Shown: positions 16,156 to 24,900 of the stretch, one piece after another
Layout of the letters: every line of letters begins with the position of its first letter
Position numbering within the stretch: the first letter of the stretch is position 1
Origin: Pseudomonas yamanorum
Lineage (GTDB): Bacteria > Pseudomonadota > Gammaproteobacteria > Pseudomonadales > Pseudomonadaceae
Reading direction: 5' to 3'
Length of the DNA stretch: 64,000 bases
Assembly (NCBI RefSeq): GCF_900105735.1
Contig: NZ_LT629793.1
Coordinates: 7,006,001-7,070,000 of the forward strand
Notes under the pieces: model-generated
The model's database searches: none
Told to the model about the DNA's origin: nothing
The model's input: the letters and a program-made list of their open reading frames with translations, nothing else
Translations under genes and position numbers: made by a program

Positions 16156-16791
16156 ATGAAAAAAGCTTCTCGCATTCTGCTCACCGTTCTTTTGTTGGGT
16201 CTTGGCGCCTCAACCCAGGCGGCTGAAGGTTTCATTGGCACCGGTACTAACGCCGGTAACGTTTACGAAGCCGATGGCCACGGCGGGCTAAGGGGCACCG
16301 GGGGAAATCTGGGCGGCGACTACGAACTGCAAAAAGACGGGTCGCTGAAGGGCACTGGCACCAATATTGGAAGAGGCTTTGTCCCGGCCGATGACGGCGG
16401 CCTCACCGGCACCGGCAACAACCTGGGCAAAAGGTTTAGCCCGGATGGCGCGGGTGGCTACAAGGGGCACGGCGCCGCCTATGGCGAAGACTACAAGTCT
16501 GACGGCAAGGGCTATTTCCGCGGTGAAGACACCGCCTTGGGCGGTAGCTGGAGGTCCGATGGCAAGGGTGGCTATGAGGGGACGGGGGAAAACCGCAAGC
16601 GTGGCTACGAATCCGATGGCCGTGGCGGGTACATCGGCACGGGGAAAAACCGTGGCCGTGGGCTTGAATCCGATGGCAAGGGTGGCTTTATCGGCACTGG
16701 CGACAATGCCGGTGGCGGCTGGGTACCTGACGGGTACGGTGGCTACAAGGGAATCGGCAACGTAAAAGGCGAACACTGGCGGCCTGACTGA
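16156..16791 (+). CDS. Secreted protein made of about ten 19-residue Gly-rich repeats
   Basis: The ATG at 16156 follows AAGGGACG. A signal peptide (MKKASRILLTVLLLGLGAS, TQAA) precedes about 187 residues built from a unit of almost exactly 19 aa (57 bp) with the pattern G-(Y/F/L)-x-G-T-G-x-N-x-G-x-x-(Y/F/W)-x-(S/P)-D-G-x-G. Examples: GLTGTGNNLGKRFSPDGAG and GYIGTGKNRGRGLESDGKG. The aromatic-DG-Gly rhythm suggests a stacked beta-hairpin or solenoid structural protein. I do not recognise a named family. It stands alone between the efflux operon and the binding-protein gene; a hairpin follows. Location is likely periplasmic or extracellular. Confidence 0.7.
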   Translation: MKKASRILLTVLLLGLGASTQAAEGFIGTGTNAGNVYEADGHGGLRGTGGNLGGDYELQKDGSLKGTGTNIGRGFVPADDGGLTGTGNNLGKRFSPDGAGGYKGHGAAYGEDYKSDGKGYFRGEDTALGGSWRSDGKGGYEGTGENRKRGYESDGRGGYIGTGKNRGRGLESDGKGGFIGTGDNAGGGWVPDGYGGYKGIGNVKGEHWRPD

Positions 16792-16806
16792 TTTCCCGAC
16801 TGTCGC

Positions 16807-16835
16807 CGATAAATGCATTATTTGCATTTTTATCG
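16807..16835 (+). terminator. AT-rich hairpin after the repeat-protein gene
   Basis: CGATAAATGCA pairs with TGCATTTTTATCG around a TTATT loop, with one unpaired base. It lies 16 bp past the stop codon. The stem is AT-rich and the T-run lies inside it, so it is a weak terminator candidate. Confidence 0.4.
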
Positions 16836-16975
16836 AATTAGGTTATGCGTAATCAGTATTTTACACGCAGCATCCAGGGCTTCATCGTATAGGCAAGCTG
16901 GATTACCTATAAACACTGCCGAGACCGCACGCGCGGATCGACTTTAAATGCTTGAGAAGGCATCTGGAGACGAAC

Positions 16976-17932
16976 GTGCGTTACCTGAAAAAACTGGCGG
17001 CCGGGTTGGCCGCCACACTGCTGTGCCTGACCGCGAACGCGCAAACGCTGGTGGTCGGAGACCAAAGCTACAACGCCCAGGCCGTGATGGAAGCAGCGGG
17101 GGTGCTGGAGGATCTGCCCTATACCCTTGAATGGAAGCAGTTCACCGCCGGGTCTCCGGTGGCGGAAGCCCTCAATTCCAACAGCCTCGATATCGGCTTG
17201 CTCGGTGATGCGCCCGTGCTGTTCATGGGTGCGCTGGGTGCGCCGATCAAGGTGATTGCCATCAGCCAGCAAAACCTCGAGGGCGTAGCCATCCTGGTGA
17301 AAAAGGACTCCTCGATCCACAGCCTTGCGGATCTGAAAGGCAAGCGCGCCGCCATCTGGAAAGGCTCCTGGAGCCAGCAACTGCTGCTGACCGCCCTGGA
17401 TAAAGCGGGCGTGCCAAAAGACTCCCTGGAATTGCGTTACCTCAGCGCGCTGGATGCCTCCCACGCGCTGGAAGGCGGTTCCGTTGACGTCATCGCCACC
17501 TGGGAACCCTACGTCACCCAACAGGAACGCCAAGGTGCGCGAGTACTGGCGACCGCTGAAGGGCTGATCCCGGCCCAGAGCTTCATCGCTGCCAGCACCC
17601 AGGCCGTCGACGGCAAACGTGCGCAAATCAGTGATTTTCTCCAACGCCTGAAAAAAGCCCGCGATTGGACTCGCCAAAGCCCGGCCAACGCTGACGCCTA
17701 TGCCGATGCCTGGGCCAAGCGCACCCGCGCAGATGCCGACATTGCCCGCGCCTGGTTTGCCCGGGCACGTACGACGGTTGAACCGGTGACGGCCCAATCG
17801 CCTGTTGAGGCGCAAAAGACCGTGGACTTTTTTGCAAGCCAGGGACTGGTCAAGTCTTACCCGGCAGCCAAGCTGTTCGACGACTCCTTCGCGGCGTCCT
17901 TGCAGCCTGCCGTCGCCAAAATTCAGCCCTGA
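16976..17932 (+). CDS. ABC-transporter substrate-binding protein, aliphatic sulfonate/taurine type (SsuA-like)
   Basis: The GTG at 16976 is preferred because GGAGA lies 5 bases before it and it starts a clean signal peptide (RYLKKLAAGLAATLLCLTAN, AQT). The upstream in-frame ATG at 16952 would add a charged stretch. The 318-aa protein has the SsuA/TauA fold features: DIGLLGDAPVLFMGALGAP, VAILVKKDSSIHSLADLKGK, and DVIATWEPYVT. It should capture an organosulfur compound in the periplasm. No permease or ATPase gene is next to it; a flavin monooxygenase gene follows 23 bp on, so the pair likely serves sulfur scavenging. Confidence 0.83.
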   Translation: MRYLKKLAAGLAATLLCLTANAQTLVVGDQSYNAQAVMEAAGVLEDLPYTLEWKQFTAGSPVAEALNSNSLDIGLLGDAPVLFMGALGAPIKVIAISQQNLEGVAILVKKDSSIHSLADLKGKRAAIWKGSWSQQLLLTALDKAGVPKDSLELRYLSALDASHALEGGSVDVIATWEPYVTQQERQGARVLATAEGLIPAQSFIAASTQAVDGKRAQISDFLQRLKKARDWTRQSPANADAYADAWAKRTRADADIARAWFARARTTVEPVTAQSPVEAQKTVDFFASQGLVKSYPAAKLFDDSFAASLQPAVAKIQP

Positions 17933-17955
17933 ACGCTTCAAGGAATACGTCAGAC

Positions 17956-19290
17956 ATGACCCAAAAAAGACAGCTCAAACTGGGCGCCCTGACCATGGGC
18001 TGCGGCGGGCCCGGCCGCCACAATCTATGGCTCGATCCTCAACTGCCGGCCGATGCCAGCGTCAACGTCGACTGGTACATCGACATCGCACGCCAGGCCG
18101 AGGCGGCATTGTTCGACTTGATATTTATCGTCGACAGCCAATTCATCACCCCGGGCTCGCCATCCCACTACCTGAATCGGCTGGAGCCGCTGACATTGTT
18201 GTCGGCACTGGCCGTGAGTACCCGGCATCTGGGCTTGGTCGGCACGCTGACCACCTCTTACAACTCGCCCTATAACGTTGCGCGGCGCCTGGCCTCACTC
18301 GACCTGATCAGCAAAGGCCGCGCTGGCTGGAATGTGGTCACCAGTGGCGACGCCGGTACCGCCGGCAACTACAGTCGCGACGAACATTATGACTACGACA
18401 CCCGCTATGGCCGGGCAGCCGAACACGTCCAGGTGGTGCAGGGGCTGTGGAACTCCTATGAGGAAGAGGCTTTCGTGCGTGACCGCGCCACCGGCCAATT
18501 TCTCGACCCGAGCAAACTCCATAGCCTGAACCACAAAGGTGAGCACTTTTCGGTAGTCGGGCCGCTGAATATCCAGCGCTCACCCCAAGGCCAACCGGTG
18601 ATCTTCCAGGCCGGCGATTCGGAACAAGGCCGCGACCTCGGCGCCGCCACCGCCGATGTGATCTTCACCCACGCGGCCAGCATCGAGCAGGGCCAGGCGT
18701 TCTACCGGGATATCAAGGGCAGGGCGCTGCAACATGGCCGTGATCCGGAGCAATTGCTGGTGATGCCCGGCGCCGAGATTTACGTGGGCGACACTGATGA
18801 GCATGCCCGTGAAATCGAACAGCACTACCATCAGGCCGATCACAGTTTTGAGCTGGCGCTGAAGGAGTTTGGGCGTAATTTTGGCTGGCATGATTTCAGC
18901 CAGTACGACCTGGATGCTCCGTTTCCGCAGGAAAGCCTGGAGGCTGCCCGCAGCAGTTTTTTCACGGCGGCCAAACGGATTGCTGACCAGGCCCGGGACA
19001 AAGGCTTTACGTTGCGCCAGGCGGTGGAGTTTGGACGGCAGTTGCGCCCGGGGGCATTTGTCGGGTCGGCGGAGACCGTTGCGCGGAAAATGGCTGACTG
19101 GTTTGAAGCCCGTGCGGTGGATGGTTTTAACATCTACATCGGCCATCCGGAGCAGTTCAACCGATTCACCCAGGAGGTCATCCCGTTGTTGCAGGCGCGT
19201 GGCGTGTATCGCACGGCGTATGAAGGAACGACGCTGCGGGAAAGCCTGGGGTTGCAGATTCCGCGCTTTGCTCGCAACGGCGGTGTTTGA
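17956..19290 (+). CDS. FMN-dependent monooxygenase of the NtaA/SnaA/DszA family
   Basis: 444 aa, start preceded by AAGGAA. The N-terminal LKLGALTMGCGGPGRHNLW, the LITPGSPSHYLNRLEPLTLL-like segment and SKGRAGWNVVTSGDAGTAGN are hallmarks of the class C, luciferase-like flavin monooxygenases that use FMNH2 supplied by a separate reductase. These act on sulfonates, sulfones, nitrilotriacetate and similar compounds. Co-transcription with an SsuA-like binding protein points to desulfonation. No reductase gene is adjacent, so FMNH2 would have to come from elsewhere. Confidence 0.85.
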   Translation: MTQKRQLKLGALTMGCGGPGRHNLWLDPQLPADASVNVDWYIDIARQAEAALFDLIFIVDSQFITPGSPSHYLNRLEPLTLLSALAVSTRHLGLVGTLTTSYNSPYNVARRLASLDLISKGRAGWNVVTSGDAGTAGNYSRDEHYDYDTRYGRAAEHVQVVQGLWNSYEEEAFVRDRATGQFLDPSKLHSLNHKGEHFSVVGPLNIQRSPQGQPVIFQAGDSEQGRDLGAATADVIFTHAASIEQGQAFYRDIKGRALQHGRDPEQLLVMPGAEIYVGDTDEHAREIEQHYHQADHSFELALKEFGRNFGWHDFSQYDLDAPFPQESLEAARSSFFTAAKRIADQARDKGFTLRQAVEFGRQLRPGAFVGSAETVARKMADWFEARAVDGFNIYIGHPEQFNRFTQEVIPLLQARGVYRTAYEGTTLRESLGLQIPRFARNGGV

Positions 19291-19386
19291 CTCAAAAAGG
19301 GCGTTCAGATGAATAAACTGGTTGGCAGCGGAATTTTTTAGACATACTGAGGGTTCAAGCCACTCATTTGTCCCGAGACTTTCCTG

Positions 19387-21333
19387 ATGCCATCCCAACC
19401 CGTACAAGGGTCGTTCAATCAGGACGACCGGTATCGACTGCTCGTCGACGCAGTAGTCGACTACGCCATCTACATGCTGGATACGAACGGGTTGATTCGT
19501 AGCTGGAACTCGGGGGCGAAGAAGATCAAGCAGTACGAACAGAGTGAAGTGCTGGGCAGGCATTTTTCGCTGTTTTACACCCCGGAAGATCTGGCCTCGG
19601 ACTTGCCCGCCCGAGCGCTCAAAAGCGCCGAACAGTCAGGCCGCTTCGAGGGCGAAGGCTGGCGCATCAGGAAAGATGGCACGCGTCTGTGGGCGCTGGT
19701 CATTATCGACCCGATACGCGCCGACGATGGCACGCTGATTGGCTTCGCCAAAGTCACACGGGACCTGACCGAGCGCAAGGCTGCGGAGCAGGCCCTGCGT
19801 CAGAGCGAGCAGCAATTCAGCCTGCTGGTGCAAGGCGTTACCGACTACGCGCTCTATATGCTCGACCCCAACGGCGTGATCACCACCTGGAACGCCGGTG
19901 CCCAGCGCATCAAGGGATATGAACCGGCAGAAGTCATCGGTAAACACTACTCCCTGTTTTTCCAGCGTGAGGATGCAGACAACAAGGTCCCGCAGCGCGC
20001 CCTTGAAACGGTTATCCGGGAAGGCCGGTATGAAGGGCAGGGTTGGCGCCTGCGCAAAGACGGCACGGGATTCCTGGCCCATGTCGTTATCGACCCGATA
20101 AAGAATGAACAGGGCGAGCTCGTGGGTTTCGCGAAAATTACCCGGGACGTTACCGAGAGCGTTCAGGCTCAACAGGAGATCAAGGAAACCCGGGAGGCGT
20201 TATTCCAGGCCCAGAAAATGGAGTCTCTGGGGCAGCTCACCGGCGGTATCGCCCATGACTTCAACAACCTCCTCATGGTGATTCTGGGGAGCCTCGAACT
20301 CGCCAAGAAGCGTGTCCCTCAGGACTCCAGAACCTACTCATTACTGAATAATGCCATCGCCGGCGCCCAGCGCGGTGCGACGCTGACTCAGCGGATGCTG
20401 GCCTTTGCCCGTCGCCAGGAGCTTGATCCGCAGCCAGTGGATGTGGGTGATCTGATCAGAAACATGTCAGACCTGCTGTCCCGCATGTTAGGCGCAGGCA
20501 TCAGCGTCGACACACAGTTCCCACTGATCCTGCGGCCGGTGCTGGTCGACATGAGCCAACTGGAAATGGCCGTCATGAACCTGGTGATCAACGCCCGGGA
20601 CGCCATGGAAGGCCGGGGCAGGATTCTGATTTCGGCGAGGGAGGATTCGTTTCCCGGCAGGCCGGATGACTCGGAAAGGCTGATTTGCATCGCTGTCATC
20701 GACACCGGCCCCGGAATGAATGACGCGACCTTGCAGCGGGCCATGGAGCCGTTCTTCACCACCAAGGGCGCGGGAAAAGGCACGGGGCTCGGCCTTTCGA
20801 TGGTTCATGGCCTGGCAGCACAGTCACAGGGCCACTTTGTGCTGAAGAGCAAGGAAGGAGAGGGCACAACCGCAGAACTTTGGTTACCGGTGGCGGTGAT
20901 GGATACCACGCAGTCTGCGGCGGTGGCATCCACTGCAAACACGCCAGCTGCCTCCCATCAGCAAAGCCTCGAGATTCTGCTGGTAGACGACGACCCGCTG
21001 GTGCTGATCAGCACGGGAGCCATGCTTGAAGATCTGGGCCATCATGTTGTGGCGGCGGCAGACGGGCACGCTGCGTTGGCGTTCCTGGCGCAAGGCACGC
21101 GCTTTGACTTGGTCATTACGGACATGGCAATGCCGGATATGACGGGGATTGAGCTGGCCGGCAACATCGAGGCGCTGTACCCCAAGATTCCCATCATTCT
21201 TTCGTCTGGATTTGCAGAGATATCCCTGAACCTCAAAACCACACTGACGCGCTTGCCCAAGCCATTTGATCAATCGGCATTGGCGAAAGTGATCGCCGAA
21301 ACCCTGCGCACCCGGATCGAAAAGCCGTGTTGA
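19387..21333 (+). CDS. Soluble PAS-PAS hybrid histidine kinase
   Basis: 648 aa with no membrane segment. Two near-duplicate PAS domains (about 15-135 and 138-258) share NGxIxxWNxGAxxIKxYE and a xKDGTxxxAxVxIDPI motif; such repeats often bind a small ligand or haem, but none can be assigned. HisKA follows with GQLTGGIAHDFNN (His near 287), then a HATPase with NLVINARDAME and GKGTGLGLSMVHGL, then a receiver (about 525-640) with acceptor Asp in VITDMAMPDM. The start is the ATG at 19387. It overlaps the next gene by 7 bp, suggesting co-translation. Confidence 0.88.
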   Translation: MPSQPVQGSFNQDDRYRLLVDAVVDYAIYMLDTNGLIRSWNSGAKKIKQYEQSEVLGRHFSLFYTPEDLASDLPARALKSAEQSGRFEGEGWRIRKDGTRLWALVIIDPIRADDGTLIGFAKVTRDLTERKAAEQALRQSEQQFSLLVQGVTDYALYMLDPNGVITTWNAGAQRIKGYEPAEVIGKHYSLFFQREDADNKVPQRALETVIREGRYEGQGWRLRKDGTGFLAHVVIDPIKNEQGELVGFAKITRDVTESVQAQQEIKETREALFQAQKMESLGQLTGGIAHDFNNLLMVILGSLELAKKRVPQDSRTYSLLNNAIAGAQRGATLTQRMLAFARRQELDPQPVDVGDLIRNMSDLLSRMLGAGISVDTQFPLILRPVLVDMSQLEMAVMNLVINARDAMEGRGRILISAREDSFPGRPDDSERLICIAVIDTGPGMNDATLQRAMEPFFTTKGAGKGTGLGLSMVHGLAAQSQGHFVLKSKEGEGTTAELWLPVAVMDTTQSAAVASTANTPAASHQQSLEILLVDDDPLVLISTGAMLEDLGHHVVAAADGHAALAFLAQGTRFDLVITDMAMPDMTGIELAGNIEALYPKIPIILSSGFAEISLNLKTTLTRLPKPFDQSALAKVIAETLRTRIEKPC

Positions 21334-21968
21334 ATGAGAGCACTGACCGCCCACTCTTTGTTTCCATGGACGGGCCCAAGGGCACCGGCAAGACCACACT
21401 GCTGGAAGCCGTTACGAAAGCACTGAGGGCTGACAACAAAAAGGTGATCCGGCTGTGCGAGAGAAAAAGCGATCCCTACCGAAGTGAAACAATGGTCCTC
21501 GTTAACCAACTCGCCAGAACGCCCAGCCGGGAGTTGGAGTGGGAGGTGTGTAAGCGCTTCGCCAACAGCCGTGCCTGGATTTCCCGACACGTGCTGACTC
21601 AACAGCCGACAGACAGCATTGTCTTGATTGACCGCTGGTACCCGTCGGATGCCGCATTTCGCCGGGGAGTCCCGTTGACAGATATCCTGCAGTTGAACAG
21701 TGATCGAAACGTGCAAGTGCCGGACCTGCATGTCGGGGTGGTCACCGACCCCGATATTTCATGGGCAAGGGCCGCTGCACGCCGGCGCGGGCTGAGCAGC
21801 ACCGTGATCCACAGGCTGGAAGAACACATCGCCTGTACCCAGGCGTTCGAGCGAGCGGTTGCGGATCACGGCTGGGTGTTGTGCCGTAATGAAGGAACCA
21901 TTGACGGCGCGACACAGCAGGTCATTTCCGAGATTTACAACGTCCTTGAATCATCCCGGTGTGATTGA
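21327..21968 (+). CDS. Thymidylate-kinase-like P-loop protein
   Basis: 213 aa. A GTG at 21327 overlaps the kinase stop; the later ATG (MDGPKG) would delete the first strand before the P-loop and is rejected. The Walker A motif is DGPKGTGKTT, an IDRWYPSD segment matches the DR(Y/W) motif of dTMP kinases, and an Arg-rich RAAARRRG lies where the LID would be. It is not the housekeeping tmk by context. Its place after a hybrid kinase is unusual. A role in nucleotide or protein phosphorylation is open. Its 3' end overlaps the convergent helicase gene by 18 bp. Confidence 0.65.
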   Translation: MLNESTDRPLFVSMDGPKGTGKTTLLEAVTKALRADNKKVIRLCERKSDPYRSETMVLVNQLARTPSRELEWEVCKRFANSRAWISRHVLTQQPTDSIVLIDRWYPSDAAFRRGVPLTDILQLNSDRNVQVPDLHVGVVTDPDISWARAAARRRGLSSTVIHRLEEHIACTQAFERAVADHGWVLCRNEGTIDGATQQVISEIYNVLESSRCD

Positions 21969-24900
21969 CCCCGCCTGCTCTTGATAGCCTTTGCGCAGTT
22001 TCTCCGCGATCAGCTTTTCCGCTTCGCGCACTGCGCGTTCGGGGCTGTCGAGGGACTTGATCAAGGTCTGGCCCTTGGTGCCGATGCGACCGAAGTTCAC
22101 CACCACGTCCGCCTCCGTGACGCCGATACGCCAGAACTTGTTGGAGTTGCCTTCGCCAAAGGTGAACTCACGCATCGGGGTCTGTGCTTCAGGGGCTGGC
22201 GACGCCTCGACCTCGACGGTTTCGGGTTCCACTTCCTGTTCAGGTTCTGGCAGCGCAGGCGCCTCTTCACCCCGTAGCAGCGCTTCAATCTGACTCAGCA
22301 CCTCTTCCGGGGCCCGCAGCCAGTCATGGCTGAGCACGTCGATAATCTTCCAGCCGAAACTGCGCAGCACGGTCGGGCGGAAGATATAACGCTCACGCAC
22401 GTCAGTCGCGGCCGCCGTATCGCCGTCCAGCAACACGCCGAGGCTGAAGTGTTCACCGCTGGCGTCACTGATCGCCAGGTCGCAGCGGAACTGCGAACGA
22501 CCGACGTATTCCTGCACCGTATGCCCGCGTTTGCGTAACGCGGCGGCGAGGGCGCTGCGCAGGCTGTCCTTGGGCAGGCTGACCGCAAAGGATTGCTTGG
22601 CGCCTGGATTGAGGTTGGCAAGGATGCCCTGGGATCGCGGCGCGTCGCCGTTGGCGCTGGCCTGGGCGAATTGCAGGAACCCGCGCAATGCTGCGGCACC
22701 GTCGTTGTGGGTGTTGGTGATGGCATCCGCTTCGATGCTGGAGACGATCGCCATGCGCTTGCGCGCACGGCTGAAGATCACGTTCAGGCGTTTTTCCCCG
22801 CCGCGCTGGTTGATCGGGCCGAAGTTCATCAGCATCTTGCCGTTCGGTCCTGGTGCGTAGCAGATGCTCAGGATGATCACGTCGCGTTCATCCCCCTGGA
22901 CGTTCTCCAGGTTCTTGACGAACAGGCCGTTGAACTGCCCGGCGTCTTCACGCACATACTCTTGTTCAAGGCGGGTGGCAAAGGCCGAGTCACTGGCGGC
23001 CAGGTCCTCCAGGGCCTGCTCGATGGCGCCTTGCTGGGCCTCGGAGAAGGCCACGATGCCCAGGCTCAGGCCGGTCTCGCGTTGCAGCAGTTCACGCACC
23101 AGGTTGGCGATGTAGCGTGCTTCGGCCAAGTTGCTGCGGCTCAGGTAGACGCCATCGCTCATCTTCAGAAAGCTGATCGGGCTGTCGAGCAGCGTATCGG
23201 CGCCCTGAATCACCGCTTGGGCATCCATGGAGTCCAGGGCCGCTTGGGCCAGGGCCGGGCGCTCGATACGCCGGTCGGGAATGGTGATCAGCCGGCCTTC
23301 ATAGAACGCCGCGTTGGAGAAGCTGATCAACGCTTCATGGCGGCTGCGGTAGTGCCAAGCCAGCAGAGTCGCCGGTAAATTACGCGCGGCCTGGCTCAGC
23401 AGGCTGTCGGCATCGAGGTTGATTGCGATCTGCTCGCCGTCCTCCATGGCAATCAGTTCGTTATCGTCCTGTTCGCCGGCGCTGGAGAAGAAGTTGGTGG
23501 GTGGCAATTGCATCTCGTCACCCACCACGATCACCTGTTGCGCACGACTCAAGGCCGGCACGGCTTCTTCGCTGGGGATCTGGCTGGCTTCGTCGAAAAT
23601 CACCACGTCGAACAGGTCCGGGGTCAGCGGCAGCGTGTCGGACACCGACAGCGGGCTCATCAGCCAGATAGGCTTGAGGTCGTTGATCACGCGGCCACTG
23701 TCACCACTCGCCATTTCACGGATGGAGCGATAACGCATGGTCTTGCCCAGCTCGTGTTCCAGTTCACGGCGGCCCTTGGCATAGGCTTTCTTGAACTCAC
23801 GGGCCTGGGCGTCCAGCTGAGTCACCGACATCGCCGATTGCTTCACGTGTTCCAGGAAACGCTGGTGCAGCGTGGCGCTGAGCACATGGGCGTTGTGTTT
23901 GAGCAGGCTGCTTTCAGCCTGGCTGACCTGCCGCGCGGCCAGGCTCAAGGCCGGGCCATCGAAGCGCGCCAGTTGCGGGTTGGCACGATACAGGCGGGTC
24001 AGGTTTTCCTGGGCAATCAACCCATCCAGCGCCTTTTGCGCCAAGGCGTGCTGTTGCACGGCCAACAGGCAGACGGGGTCGGCCTGGTGCAGCTCATTGA
24101 GCAGGGGCAGGGTGTCGGGCAGTTCCTCGAGTTCTTCACGCAGGTCGCGCAAGTATTCGGCCAACTCGCCCAGGCTCGGTGCCGGTTCAAACACGCAGTG
24201 CTGTGCAACCAGCTCGGCCAGGCGTGCAACCGGCTGGCGCAGGCTGGCTTCCTGGCGTACACCCGGCAGGGCGTTTGGGTTACCACGCAGGCCTTCGACC
24301 CACTGGCGCAATAACGGTGATGTGCTCAGTTGCTGGAGCAGGGCTTGCAGGTTTTGCACGAACTGGTCGATGTCCTGGATGCCGTAGTGACTTTGCAGGC
24401 GCTGCTGCTCGGCCTGCAACTCGGCGGTGGCGCGGTGTTCGCCGGCCAGGTTATCGAGCACGCTGCGGTAGCTGGGGCGCACCGCGTGCTGGCTGAAGTC
24501 GTAGCGCCGTTGCAACTCGCCGCGCAGCCGCCACCAGGCCGGTTGCAGCCAACGCAGCAACGAGCCTTCCAGGCGCTGCACCAGATCCTGTGCGGCCTGG
24601 GTGTCCTGGGGCGCGAGTTTGTCGCGCCAATGGCGGGTGGTTTCAGCGGCGTTGTGTTGTTGCACGGTCAGCGTTTGCAGAGCGGCTTGTTCGGCCTGCA
24701 ACGCCTGGGAACCGGGTGAGCCCGATTCCAACAGGTCGAGGTGCGATGCCAGGTTGGCGCCGGTCAATTGCTCGGCTGCCTGGGTCAGCACCCGCGCATC
24801 CGCGAGACGCGTGTCACTGGACAGCAGGCTGGAGGATGACTCCAGAAACGGCTCGACGCTGTCCATCAGCCCACCGGCTTCATCCAGGAATGCCTTGAGC

